A stretch of DNA of 64,000 bases from SMBSF63 sp034003545 (GCA_964447155.1 CAYURM010000012.1:1-64000), one strand, 5' to 3'; numbered from the stretch's first letter, positions 50,513 through 59,588 are shown. Notes: generated by a model from the sequence alone, not told the origin. Numbers and translations are program-made.

Positions 50513-52273
50513 ATGGAAAATGGATCATTTCGCACAGTAGACGACCAGGTCATCATGCGCTTGCGCGATCGCATTTGCGACACGCCCGACCGAATGCTCA
50601 CCAGCGCATTATTTCTGCGCATCATCAAACAATACATCGCTGGTCTATCCAGAAAACAATCGCGGCTGTTGAATATCTTCCCCAACCCGCGCGCCATCAC
50701 CGATGAGGACATCCATCTGCTGGTTGAAGCACTACGGTATCTGATCAAACTGCCTGTAGACCTGATCCCGCGCATCATCCCGGAAGCCGAAGTCTTCTTT
50801 ACCGACAAGGAATTATTCTTTGATTTTATCGAGCAATTCTATAATTACTGGCGGCATCTGCACCGTCTGATCATCTGCGATTCAGCCGGCAACAGCTTTG
50901 ACCAGCGCCCCTATCGCACCTTCAATGGCACCCTCGAGACCCTGATGCACGTCGTGCGCAGCACCTACCGCGATATTCAGGAAAATGTATCCGGCAAACA
51001 CCCACGCATCTACCGCCAGGTGGCTGCCGGTGCCCAGGTTGGCACCATTGCCCTGCCCAAAAATATTCCTTACCCGGATGCCTACAGGAAATTGAACAAC
51101 ATCTCTGTCATCCGCCAGGTATTGATCTACCCCCCGATGATCTTCGACTCAACCACCAACAAGCGCAAAGGCGTTTTTGAACGTGTTTACCAAAATCCGG
51201 TGGGCAATCTGGACATCAACAAAAATGACTGGTTGTGCTACCCCGCCAAGGTTGGACCCTTGTTGATCATGACCTATTTCAACGTCAAACTGTTTGAATT
51301 GGGATTCGCATTGAGCAATCTGTTTGAGGTTGCCAATGACGAAGATCTAAAAAAGAAACCCGACGCTATCTATATGTACGGTACGCCGGACACGATGATG
51401 CCCATCTCGGACACTTCCGACACGGTCTTTTTTGACGATGAAGAGAATGGCATCCTCACCAGCACCGTTCCGATGCGGGATGAATTCGGCTACTTTGGCT
51501 ACCTCAAGAAAATGATCCTCACCCTGCATAATATCAAAATCATGAAAATGGGGCGCCTGCCATTCCACGGCGCCATGTTCAACATCACCGTACGGGACAA
51601 AGGCTCTTACACCGTGATGATCATCGGCGACTCTGGCGCAGGAAAGTCCGAAAGCCTGGAAGCCTTGCGTACCATCGCCGGCGACGATATCGAAGACCTT
51701 ACCATCATCGCTGATGATATGGGTTCCATAGAAATCGACCCCGATTCCGGCAAGATTCTCGGTTATGGCACCGAAACCGGCGCCTTCGTGCGCATGGATG
51801 ACCTCCAGCCCGGCTTCGCCTTCGGCCAGATCGACCGCGCCATCATCATGAACGCCAGCCAGGTCAATGCGCGTGTCGTCTTGCCCATCACCACCTATGA
51901 CGAAGTCATGCACGGCTATTCAGTCGACTTCGTCCTGTATGCCAACAACTATGAAGCTGTAGATGACCACCACCCCACCCTCGAACGCTTTGACAGCGAC
52001 ACGGCCGCCCTGAATGTCTTCGAGGAAGGCCGCGTAATGAGCAAAGGCACCACTGCCACTTCCGGGATTGTGCACAACTATTTCGCCAATATTTTCGGCC
52101 CACCCCAGTACAAAGAAAAGCATCAAGAACTTGCCAAAAAATACTTCAAACAATTCTTTGACCAGGGCCTGTATGTCGGTCAATTCCGCACCCAGCTCGG
52201 CATCGCCGGAAAAGAACACAGCGGCCCGGAAGAAGCGGCAAAACATCTACTCAATCTGTTGAAAAATATTTAG
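50513..52273 (+). CDS. PEPCK-like / HPr-kinase-like P-loop protein with long N-terminal region
   Basis: About 586 residues from ATG 50513 (AGGAG eight bases upstream). The N-terminal 340 residues are unrecognised. The C-terminal part has a phosphoenolpyruvate carboxykinase-type fold: HGAMFNI before the P-loop GDSGAGKSE (372-380), the metal segment IIADDMGSIEID, TETGAFVRMDDL, and the KGTTATSGIVHNYFANIFG stretch that aligns with the ATP-PEPCK segment GTERGITEPTPTFSACFG. Catalytic details differ from true PEPCK, so it may be a kinase of another substrate. The P-loop GDSGAGKSE also resembles HPr kinase. It has a hairpin in its leader and no operon partner. The closest use of ATP/GTP is inferred only. 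Confidence 0.65.
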   Translation: MENGSFRTVDDQVIMRLRDRICDTPDRMLTSALFLRIIKQYIAGLSRKQSRLLNIFPNPRAITDEDIHLLVEALRYLIKLPVDLIPRIIPEAEVFFTDKELFFDFIEQFYNYWRHLHRLIICDSAGNSFDQRPYRTFNGTLETLMHVVRSTYRDIQENVSGKHPRIYRQVAAGAQVGTIALPKNIPYPDAYRKLNNISVIRQVLIYPPMIFDSTTNKRKGVFERVYQNPVGNLDINKNDWLCYPAKVGPLLIMTYFNVKLFELGFALSNLFEVANDEDLKKKPDAIYMYGTPDTMMPISDTSDTVFFDDEENGILTSTVPMRDEFGYFGYLKKMILTLHNIKIMKMGRLPFHGAMFNITVRDKGSYTVMIIGDSGAGKSESLEALRTIAGDDIEDLTIIADDMGSIEIDPDSGKILGYGTETGAFVRMDDLQPGFAFGQIDRAIIMNASQVNARVVLPITTYDEVMHGYSVDFVLYANNYEAVDDHHPTLERFDSDTAALNVFEEGRVMSKGTTATSGIVHNYFANIFGPPQYKEKHQELAKKYFKQFFDQGLYVGQFRTQLGIAGKEHSGPEEAAKHLLNLLKNI

Positions 52274-52280
52274 CAAATCG

Positions 52281-52320
52281 TTGTAGGGTGTGGTCGAACA
52301 CGCTTCGCGCGACCGCACCC
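52281..52320. repeat. Dispersed palindromic repeat TTGTAGGGTGTGGTCG
   Basis: TTGTA (52281-52285) precedes GGGTGTGGTCG (52286-52296), which pairs with CGACCGCACCC (52310-52320), one G-U pair. It lies right after the PEPCK-like gene and may end its transcript, though no T tract follows. Confidence 0.5.
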
Positions 52321-52357
52321 ATTCTGTTTCTCAAATAATGATGGGGGTTGCCGCGCT

Positions 52358-52384
52358 GTTTTTCTTTGCGGCTTTGCGTGAGAA
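52358..52384. repeat. CTTTGCG-rich dispersed repeat, second copy
   Basis: TTTCTTTGCGGCTTTGCGTG and a few flanking bases. It is related to the stretch at 3453-3485. Confidence 0.4.
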
Positions 52385-52512
52385 TAAAGAAGCAGGCACA
52401 GGGTGTGATCATTTTACCGGCAGTTCAAATTCAGGAAAATCTGCTTCTGTTCAATCCGTTGATTCTCTTGTATACTGTGTGTAATTCATAACCCGACACC
52501 GAGGTTTCTTCA

Positions 52513-52998
52513 GTGGACGACCCTTATCTATCTAACCTATTAATCAAAAACGAGCGCGTGCTTTTTCACACCCGACAGCACTGGCTCAGTCTTGCTCTGC
52601 AAATCCTCCCCGAGATTTTATCAGCCATAGCAATCACCATCCTGGTCTGGATCATCAGGACCAATTGGATGTTTTCACCTGTCGTCCGGTGGGCCTACCT
52701 GCTCAATCTCATTCCCCTTGCCAGCCTGCTCAGGGATGTTGCCCGCTGGCGCTATCACCAATACATCATCACCACCCACCGTATCATCCATCTCTCCGGC
52801 GTCATCGCCAAATATGTCAGTGATTCCGCGCTGGATAAAGTCAATGACATCAATCTGGAACAAAATTTCTGGGGCCTCATCTTCAATTTCGGCAGTCTGG
52901 AAATCCTGACCGCCAGTGAGCTGGGCATGGAACGCTATGTCAACGTCGCTGCGCCGCTTGAATTTAAAAAAGCGCTTCTGGAAGCAAGTAATGGTTAA
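52513..52998 (+). CDS. Small membrane protein with bacterial PH (bPH_2) domain
   Basis: 161 residues. The GTG start at 52513 has GAGG eight bases upstream. Two membrane helices (about residues 27-47 and 55-73) precede a bPH_2 domain: YIITTHRIIHLSGVIAKYVSDSALDKVNDINLEQNF...FNFGSLEILTAS. Such proteins sit in the cytoplasmic membrane; their roles are mostly unknown. It is 57 bases before the next small gene. Confidence 0.78.
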   Translation: MDDPYLSNLLIKNERVLFHTRQHWLSLALQILPEILSAIAITILVWIIRTNWMFSPVVRWAYLLNLIPLASLLRDVARWRYHQYIITTHRIIHLSGVIAKYVSDSALDKVNDINLEQNFWGLIFNFGSLEILTASELGMERYVNVAAPLEFKKALLEASNG

Positions 52999-53055
52999 AA
53001 ATTTACCCTCTTTTCTACTAAAAAATAACAACCACACATTGGAAAGGAAAGCATT

Positions 53056-53271
53056 ATGGCACAAAGATTTGATCATTGCCGCCTGATAGGCAGCCAGATC
53101 ACTTATCTCGGGCGCGATGGTCTCTTTGAATCCCGCAGAGATATGAGTTGGAATGAGTTTAGCGCATGGGATTTGCTGGAAAAAGAAGGCTGGGAGCTGG
53201 TAACCGTCATTGTCAACGAAGACGGCCACGAAGTCGCCTATTTCAAGCGCCCAACCCAAACCAACCGTTAA
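53056..53271 (+). CDS. Small DUF4177-like protein
   Basis: 72 residues, no membrane helix. WDLLEKEGWELVTVIVNEDGHEVAYFKRP is close to the DUF4177 pattern, in which a Gly-Trp-Glu-Leu motif is followed by a beta strand. AAAGG lies upstream of ATG. The stop codon touches a strong terminator. The function is unknown. It may be read from the bPH gene's transcript. Confidence 0.65.
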   Translation: MAQRFDHCRLIGSQITYLGRDGLFESRRDMSWNEFSAWDLLEKEGWELVTVIVNEDGHEVAYFKRPTQTNR

Positions 53272-53312
53272 AACAAACCGGGCCAGGGAAACCCTGGCCC
53301 GGTTTGTTTTCC
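53271..53312 (+). terminator. Strong terminator with 18-bp stem
   Basis: AAACAAACCGGGCCAGGG (53271-53288) and its exact complement (53292-53309) with loop AAA, then a T run. It also has A runs on the left, so it may serve the converging SDR gene too. Confidence 0.9.
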
Positions 53313-53330
53313 TCAAAAATCTTTTTATCC

Positions 53331-54125
53331 CTACTCCTCTTCAGCAAACAAATCCCGCTTCACGAAGGGAGCTTTCAGGAAGCGCATAAAACTCTTCCAG
53401 GGAGTCAGCCAGGCAATCTTTGCACCGTGCGTCTCATTCTTCAGCACCTCTTCTGCCAGAAAAGGTGCCACCGTCTCCACCCTGTCCGCCAGAATATTAT
53501 AGATGCGCTTCTTGCGCTCCCACTTTTCCCCTGATTGTTCTTCCCCAACCAGCAGATCCGTGATCACCATGCCGGGGCTTAAATACCCAATTTTAACAGC
53601 GCTGCCTTCAGCGTCCAAAACTGCCGTCTGCGTCAGTTTTGTCACCGCGCTCTTGCTGCTCTCGTAAAATGCCAACCCCTTAACCGCCCGCTTGCCGCTG
53701 CCCAGCCCTTCCATATTGTAAATACTTCCGCCGCCCTGCGCCGCCATCCCGCGATAGGCTGTCCTTAACCCGTTGATCGATCCCAGCACATTGACGTCAA
53801 ACACCTGTTCAACCCTGTCCATATCTACGGACCAGAATGGCAGGGCGTCATGGGTTACCCCGGCATTATTGATCCAGATATCCACGCTGCCAAATTTCGC
53901 ACAGGCAGCATCCCACAATGCCTGCACCTGATCTGCATGGGCAACATCACAAGCCTGACCAAACACCCGATCAGTTCCATACACACCTGCCAGATCGGTT
54001 ACGGTTTCGTCCACCGATTGCGCATTGCGTCCGTTAACCACCACAGCACAGCCATGCTTCAAAAATGCCTCTGCCAATCCCCGGCCAATTCCCCGCGTAC
54101 TTCCCGTTACCACGACAGTTTTCAT
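53331..54125 (-). CDS. Short-chain dehydrogenase, chlorophyll-b-reductase-like motif
   Basis: 264 residues. Cofactor motif VVTGSTRGIGRGLAEAFL, WINNAGVTHDA and the catalytic Tyr/Lys in FYESSKSAV. The active-site strand reads NMEGLGSGKRAVKGLAFYESSK, an arrangement close to NOL/NYC1-type SDRs (NMDGAGSDGRPTPRFAAYGATK in those, as I recall). No photosynthesis gene is present, so the substrate is unknown. It lies 17 bases behind pgl, so it probably shares the zwf-pgl transcript. Confidence 0.75.
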   Translation of the reverse strand: MKTVVVTGSTRGIGRGLAEAFLKHGCAVVVNGRNAQSVDETVTDLAGVYGTDRVFGQACDVAHADQVQALWDAACAKFGSVDIWINNAGVTHDALPFWSVDMDRVEQVFDVNVLGSINGLRTAYRGMAAQGGGSIYNMEGLGSGKRAVKGLAFYESSKSAVTKLTQTAVLDAEGSAVKIGYLSPGMVITDLLVGEEQSGEKWERKKRIYNILADRVETVAPFLAEEVLKNETHGAKIAWLTPWKSFMRFLKAPFVKRDLFAEEE

Positions 54126-54142
54126 CTTTCCTCACCATTTAA

Positions 54143-54916
54143 TTAGACATGCCAATGCACCTGTGGTCTGCGCGAGATTAAAACCTGGGCTGCCGCCTGA
54201 CAATCCGCGAACCAGTACAACCGTTTTGAGCCAGGTTGAACCAATTGGGCCGGGAATTTCCCAACCTCTTCGTCTGCTGCCAGCACATCCTGCAAAACCT
54301 GTGCCTTCGCTTCCCCTGAAACCAGAAACAGCACATCTCTGGCTGCGTTCAACACGGGCAGGGTCAATGTCACCCGCCAGGCATCCAGTTTCTCTACATA
54401 CACCGCTGCTGCCCAGCGCTCCTGCTCATCCAACGCAGTTGTACCTGGGAACAGCGAAGCCGTATGTCCATCACTGCCCATCCCCAACAGGATCAGATCA
54501 AAAACCGGCGGGCGGGTTGTGTCCGGCAAGCCAAAACTGGCCTGTAATTCCTTCTCATACTGCCGGGCAGCCTCTTCAGGCGGCAGTTCCGTCAAAAACC
54601 GATGAATATTGGCTGCCGGGATAGGCAAATCATCCAGCAGAGCTTCGCGCGCCATTCGGTAATTGCTTTCGGCATCATCCGGCGGCACACAGCGTTCATC
54701 TCCCCAGAAGATATGCACCAAATCCCAGTTCAACGCATCCTGCATGCGTGTTACCCGCAGCCGCTGGAAAAGCAGCTTCGGTGTCGTTCCACCGGAAAAT
54801 GCGACCATGAAACGTCCCCTGTGCAAGATAGCCGCCTGCCCAATCGACAGGAAGTGATGCGCCCCCGCAAAGGCCAACGCTTCACGATCTGGAAATATGC
54901 GGAGTTTTGGTTTCAT
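54143..54916 (-). CDS. pgl: 6-phosphogluconolactonase
   Basis: 257 residues with the DevB/NagB fold: FSGGTTPKLLFQRL, FWGDERCVPPDDAESNYRMARE and LGMGSDGHTASLFPGT, the last two holding the catalytic and phosphate-binding residues. It hydrolyses 6-phosphogluconolactone after glucose-6-phosphate dehydrogenase in the oxidative pentose-phosphate path. It starts 23 bases after zwf. Confidence 0.93.
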   Translation of the reverse strand: MKPKLRIFPDREALAFAGAHHFLSIGQAAILHRGRFMVAFSGGTTPKLLFQRLRVTRMQDALNWDLVHIFWGDERCVPPDDAESNYRMAREALLDDLPIPAANIHRFLTELPPEEAARQYEKELQASFGLPDTTRPPVFDLILLGMGSDGHTASLFPGTTALDEQERWAAAVYVEKLDAWRVTLTLPVLNAARDVLFLVSGEAKAQVLQDVLAADEEVGKFPAQLVQPGSKRLYWFADCQAAAQVLISRRPQVHWHV

Positions 54917-54939
54917 TTATCCCTCCTGCAGGAATTCAT

Positions 54940-56412
54940 TCAGGCCCATTTACAGAAATTCGTCACCACCATCTCTCTGGCGGCTTGCGGCCCCCACGAA
55001 CCTGGCGCATAGCTTGCCAGTTCGGGGCCTTGTTTATCTTCCCAGCCCCTGACCAATGGATCGATCAGATGCCAGGCCGCTTCGATTTCATCGCTGCGCG
55101 CAAACAGGGAAGCATCTCCCCGCAGCGCATCCAGGATCAACCGCTCATAAGCATCCGGTAAAATGCTGTCACCAAAAGAGGAACTGTAATGGAATTCCAT
55201 ATCTACCGAACGCGATTCCTGAGCCGAATCGGGCAGCTTGGCTTCAAAACGCAAATGAATACCTTCATCCGGCTGAATATAAATGGAAAGCATATTCGGA
55301 GAAAAGGTACCATTGGTCGCACGGTTAAACATCATATGCGGCGGACATTGAAACTCAATATTGATCTCGCTGCGCTTCTTCTCCAACGCCTTGCCAGACA
55401 TCAAATAGAACGGCACTCCCTTCCAGCGCCAATTATCGACATACGCCTTGACCATGGCATACGTCGGCGTCCGCGAATCACCGGCTACTCCCTCCGTATC
55501 CCGATACCCTTCATACTGTGCCAGCACACTGTCGGAAATCGTTAAAGGACGGATAGACTTCAACACCTTCACCTTTTCGTTGCGCAAAGCCTCCGCTTCA
55601 AAAGATGCCGGCGGCTCCATTGCCACCAGAGCCAAAAGCTGCAGCAAATGATTCTGGAAGATGTCTCGCAGCACCCCGGCGTGGTCATAATACCCCGCGC
55701 GATGCCCCACATCCACCGTCTCGGCTACAGTGATCTGCACGTTTTGCACATACTGGCGATTCCACACCGGTTCAAAGATCGCATTTGCAAAACGGAAAAA
55801 GAGAATATTCTGTGCTGTTTCTTTTCCCAGATAATGATCCATCCGATAGACCTGCTTTTCGTTGAAAACAGCATGCACTGCCTCATTCAGTTCCACCGCG
55901 GAATCCAGATCGCGGCCAAACGGTTTCTCGATGATCACATTCCGAAAACCTGTCGTTTCATTCGCCATACCATAGCGCCCCAATGCCGCCACGGCCGGGA
56001 TATAAAACTTCGGTGCAATTGCCAGATAATACAGCCGGTTGGCTTGTTCCCGTTCTTCCTTTTTTTCTTCTTCTTCCAGATACACAGACAGCCGTTCATA
56101 ATCCTCCGGCACACTCAGATCGCCGCGGAAATAATGCAGCATCGGCACAAACCGCTGCCAAAGCTGCTCATCAAACGTGTTCGCTGAAAACTCTTTCACC
56201 CCTTCAAGCAGCAGCGCACGAAATTTTTCTGTCGTATAGGGTCTTCTGGCAAATCCAATAATGCGCGTCGTCTCCCACAGACGTTCTTTGCGATATAAAT
56301 TATACAGCGCAGGGATTAATTTGCGGTGCGTCAAATCACCTGAAGCGCCAAAAATAACAATCGTGGAACATTTCGAAATTCCCACATTCGTGGGTTTATT
56401 TTCTTCCGGCAT
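54940..56412 (-). CDS. zwf: Glucose-6-phosphate 1-dehydrogenase
   Basis: About 490 residues. IVIFGASGDLTHRKLIPALYNLY binds NADP, RMDHYLGKETAQN is the substrate-binding and catalytic motif, and the C-terminal TYAPGSWGPxxA-like end is present. It oxidises glucose 6-phosphate and supplies NADPH. ATG 56412 with GGAGGG upstream is chosen over the longer frame. A TATAAT on the minus strand (56508-56503) gives a leader of about 84 bases. It leads an operon with pgl and an SDR. Confidence 0.93.
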   Translation of the reverse strand: MPEENKPTNVGISKCSTIVIFGASGDLTHRKLIPALYNLYRKERLWETTRIIGFARRPYTTEKFRALLLEGVKEFSANTFDEQLWQRFVPMLHYFRGDLSVPEDYERLSVYLEEEEKKEEREQANRLYYLAIAPKFYIPAVAALGRYGMANETTGFRNVIIEKPFGRDLDSAVELNEAVHAVFNEKQVYRMDHYLGKETAQNILFFRFANAIFEPVWNRQYVQNVQITVAETVDVGHRAGYYDHAGVLRDIFQNHLLQLLALVAMEPPASFEAEALRNEKVKVLKSIRPLTISDSVLAQYEGYRDTEGVAGDSRTPTYAMVKAYVDNWRWKGVPFYLMSGKALEKKRSEINIEFQCPPHMMFNRATNGTFSPNMLSIYIQPDEGIHLRFEAKLPDSAQESRSVDMEFHYSSSFGDSILPDAYERLILDALRGDASLFARSDEIEAAWHLIDPLVRGWEDKQGPELASYAPGSWGPQAAREMVVTNFCKWA

Positions 56413-56622
56413 ACAATCCCTCCAATAAACATCCGCTTTTACTCGCTCTACCGAGACCCCCGCCGGGAAAGCACAAAATCTATCCCTCAAACCAATGATC
56501 CTATTATACTATCTGACAACACCAGCTATCATTGGTTTACAATTGCAGAACAGCTTTCGGTTTTCTGTCCTGCTTTACCGCAAATACCTCTATTCAATCT
56601 TCACAAAGAAAGGATGTTTCCC

Positions 56623-57159
56623 ATGCAGCGAATCGCGATCCCCGTTGATAAATTCCAATCGCAGAACTATACTCTCTTCTCGGAAAAATGGTTCCTCCTT
56701 ACCGGCGGAGACTATCAAAAGCATCACTTCAACACCATGACCATCGAATGGGGTTCTATCGGAAAAATCTGGCGGCAGCCGCTTGTCCAGGTTTTTGTGC
56801 GTCCCTCCCGTTATACCTATCAATTCATGGAACAATACCACACCTTTACCCTGAGCAGCTTCCCCAGGCAATACAAAGACGCCCTCCTGCTGCTTGGCAC
56901 CAAGTCTGGCCGCGATGGGGACAAGATCGCTGAGGCCGGCCTCACCCCTGAAGCTGCCAGCCGGGTCGCCGCACCGGTATTTGCCCAAGCAGAACTCACC
57001 ATTGAGTGTGTAAAAATCTACTGGGATGACATCGTACCCGCCCAAATGGTCGACGAAGAAGCATTCAATCGCTACGGGAATCTTCCTGACCCCCACCGCG
57101 TCTACTTCGGCAAAATCGTTGCCATTTACGGGACGCACCAATACCAATCCGCCACTTAA
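56623..57159 (+). CDS. Flavin-reductase-family protein (flavoredoxin-like)
   Basis: About 178 residues with the flavin-reductase-like split-barrel pattern: FSEKWFLLTGGDYQKHHFNTMTIEWGSIGKIWRQPL and VFVRPSRYTYQFMEQYHTFTLS, including the WGS and RPxRYT positions that hold FMN. Flavoredoxins use FMN to carry electrons. ATG 56614 is too close to AAAGG; ATG 56623 has a nine-base spacing and is preferred. It is monocistronic. Confidence 0.75.
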   Translation: MQRIAIPVDKFQSQNYTLFSEKWFLLTGGDYQKHHFNTMTIEWGSIGKIWRQPLVQVFVRPSRYTYQFMEQYHTFTLSSFPRQYKDALLLLGTKSGRDGDKIAEAGLTPEAASRVAAPVFAQAELTIECVKIYWDDIVPAQMVDEEAFNRYGNLPDPHRVYFGKIVAIYGTHQYQSAT

Positions 57160-57246
57160 CCCGATTTCAGCCTCACCAGCCTCAAACGCGTTACAATAGA
57201 GTTAACCTTAATTCAATGATCGTTTCACGTTCGCAGAGTTCCTGCC

Positions 57247-58254
57247 ATGTATCCAAAAAATCCGGATGACAAACCCCTTCTCGAGGTATGGCCCGAATCC
57301 ATTGATTTTGGCAGTTTTCATCCCAACGCCCCCCTCACCGAACAACCGGCTATCGAAATCACCATCACCAACGCGGGCACTGGCATCCTGCAAGGCCGGC
57401 TGGTGCCTGCGGTCAGCTGGCTGATTCCCCATCCCATCGCTTTCGTGTGTAAAGCGGGTGAAACCAGCCGTCACCGCATTCACCTTAGCACCGGCGCGCC
57501 AACAGATTCCTATCGCCAGGCATACAGCTTTGAAGAAAGCTTGCTGGTTACCAGCAATGGCGGCGAACACTGGTTTTCATGTGCTTATCAAAAATCTGCG
57601 CAAAATATCATCCCCAATCGTTCCAACCTGCCCTGGTTGCTGATCCCGTCCATCCTGTTTGCAATCGCCGCGTTAATCTTCTTTTTTGCAATCCGTTCAC
57701 CAGGTAACGACACCCTCGCTGACCTGCAAGCCAGAGAAGAGGAAAGGATCTATACGGAAGCCGCCAGCACCCTCTTCGTCGAAATGACCACCACCGCCAT
57801 CTTTGCCAACGCTGCCCCGCAGGGTGAACCGGCAGCGATTGTCATCGCTCTGCCCACGCAAGAAGCTACCTCGGAATTTGACCCCACCGCCACCTTCACC
57901 CCCTGGCCGCAGCAAAATTTCCCCAACCCGGAACAGTTCATCCGCGACTATTATCAGGCCATCAACCAGGGTGATTACGAAAAATCCTGGGAAATGTTGT
58001 CAAAAGACTTTCAGGAAACCTGCTGCCAGGTGGCGGGCAACGACCCCTTCGTCATCTATACGCATTTTTGGGACAATGTAGAACAAATTACTGTCCTTTC
58101 AGCTTATTTGCAGGACTGGAACGCCAACCCTGCCGAAGTGTATGTCTCCCTCGAATACCAGCACTCCCGCGGCGACACCTTTGAAGAATTTCACCCCTTC
58201 TATCTGATCATCAACCCTGCAGGAACCAATCTATTGATTGATCGCGTGGAGTGA
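57247..58254 (+). CDS. Single-pass membrane protein: N-terminal beta domain, C-terminal NTF2-like domain
   Basis: 335 residues. The N-terminal part (about 10-120) is beta-rich and Ig-like (LLEVWPESIDFGSFHPNAP). A membrane helix spans about 128-149. A Thr/Pro-rich linker runs to about 230, and the C-terminus (about 232-335) looks NTF2/DUF4878-like (FIRDYYQAINQGDYEKSWEMLS). Which side each domain faces is not clear. No ribosome site precedes the ATG. The function is unknown; similar three-part proteins occur around wall and signalling genes. Confidence 0.65.
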   Translation: MYPKNPDDKPLLEVWPESIDFGSFHPNAPLTEQPAIEITITNAGTGILQGRLVPAVSWLIPHPIAFVCKAGETSRHRIHLSTGAPTDSYRQAYSFEESLLVTSNGGEHWFSCAYQKSAQNIIPNRSNLPWLLIPSILFAIAALIFFFAIRSPGNDTLADLQAREEERIYTEAASTLFVEMTTTAIFANAAPQGEPAAIVIALPTQEATSEFDPTATFTPWPQQNFPNPEQFIRDYYQAINQGDYEKSWEMLSKDFQETCCQVAGNDPFVIYTHFWDNVEQITVLSAYLQDWNANPAEVYVSLEYQHSRGDTFEEFHPFYLIINPAGTNLLIDRVE

Positions 58255-58268
58255 TCTCAATCCCCTTT

Positions 58269-58300
58269 TATAATTGTAGTGGCGACTTCAGTCGTCATCC
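58269..58300. repeat. Dispersed palindromic repeat TTGTAGTGGCGACT
   Basis: TTGTAGTGGCGACT, loop TC, AGTCGTCA; the 8-bp arms have one mismatch. A TATAAT at 58269-58274 overlaps its left flank. It follows the gene ending at 58254. The rest of the gap to 58463 shows nothing else. Confidence 0.45.
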
Positions 58301-58463
58301 CTGCGTACTCATACATACCATTCCAGCTTCCCAAAATGCCCCGCCACTTTTTACCAACTGACCTGAAAAACAAGAAATTTCACCCCTTATTTTTGAACCC
58401 CCATGAACACGTTAATGGTACACTAGCCATGAACAAAGGATTAAACAGAATAGCGAGGGAAAA

Positions 58464-59588
58464 GTGAGAAAACGAATTGGTATCTTAACTGCTGGCAGCG
58501 ACAGCCCGGGCCTAAACGCTACCATCAGAGGACTTGGTAAAGCCGCCCTGGGCACCTTTGGGATGGACCTGATCGGCTTCGTGGATGGCTTTCAAGGGCT
58601 GGTCGAAGATAAAACCGTCGAGATCTTCAGTACCGATCTGTCCGGTATTCTTACCGATGGAGGCACCTTCCTGGGCACCAGCAGGGACAGCATCCAGGAT
58701 TACCCTTTGAACGATGGCAGCACAGCCGACCGCACGGATCAGGCCATTGAAACCTTGAAAAAACATAAGCTGGATGCATTGGTCTGCCTGGGCGGTCATG
58801 AAACCCAAATCACCGCCCTTCATCTGCAAAAAAAAGGGGTAAACATCATCGGCATTCCCAAATCGATCACCAACAACATCCCCCAAACGGACACCAGTGT
58901 AGGATTTGACACGGCCCTGGGCGTTGCTACAGAGGCGATAGACCGCCTGCACAGCACAGCCCATAGTCATCACCGCATCATGATCGTCGAGATCATGGGC
59001 CGCCATGCTGGCTGGCTGACCCTCGGCGCTGGCATTGCCGGCGGCGCCGATGCTATTTTAATCCCCGAAATTGCTTATGACCCCAAACTCGTCGCCCAGG
59101 CAATCAACGACCGGCGCAGTTCCGGCAAACGCTTCAGCATTATTGCCGTGGCCGAAAATGCCATGTCACTGGACTATGTGGAATTTTTTGAGCACTCCCG
59201 AAAAATGAACCACCGCCTGCGCTCCGGTGAAGAGGAAACAAAAATTGACCAGGAACTGTCCCGCATCGAAAACCAGATCCAGGGCAATACCCTCTTGCTG
59301 GCCGACCGGCTGCATGCCTTCACCGGCCTGGATACCCGCATCACCATCCTGGGCCATCTGCTGCGCGGCGGTACCCCCTCAGCTTCCGACCGCCTCCTGG
59401 CAACCCAGTTTGGCACGGCATGTGCCGACCTGATCCAGAGAAAGCAATACGGCGTAATGATCGCCAAACAGGGCATGCAGACCGTTCCTGTCCCGCTGGA
59501 ACAAATTGCAGGCAAAGTGAAGCAGGTTCCCCTTGACGACCCCTGGATCATTGGCGCCAAACACGTCGGCACCGTCTTCGGGGATTAA
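58464..59588 (+). CDS. Phosphofructokinase homologue with altered catalytic motifs
   Basis: 374 residues of the PfkA family; start GTG 58464 after GAGGGA. The fructose-6-phosphate side is kept: GTSR (71-74), MGRHAGWL, and LGHLLRGGTPSASDRLLAT. The nucleotide and catalytic motifs differ. The opening GGDCPGLN reads GSDSPGLN, the GGDGS/GGDDT motif reads GGHET (110-114), and the catalytic PKTIDND reads PKSITNN (133-138), so Asp127 and Asp129 of E. coli PFK are Thr136 and Asn138. It may be inactive, regulatory, or act on another substrate. Annotation as plain 6-phosphofructokinase would mislead. It is monocistronic. Confidence 0.8.
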   Translation: MRKRIGILTAGSDSPGLNATIRGLGKAALGTFGMDLIGFVDGFQGLVEDKTVEIFSTDLSGILTDGGTFLGTSRDSIQDYPLNDGSTADRTDQAIETLKKHKLDALVCLGGHETQITALHLQKKGVNIIGIPKSITNNIPQTDTSVGFDTALGVATEAIDRLHSTAHSHHRIMIVEIMGRHAGWLTLGAGIAGGADAILIPEIAYDPKLVAQAINDRRSSGKRFSIIAVAENAMSLDYVEFFEHSRKMNHRLRSGEEETKIDQELSRIENQIQGNTLLLADRLHAFTGLDTRITILGHLLRGGTPSASDRLLATQFGTACADLIQRKQYGVMIAKQGMQTVPVPLEQIAGKVKQVPLDDPWIIGAKHVGTVFGD

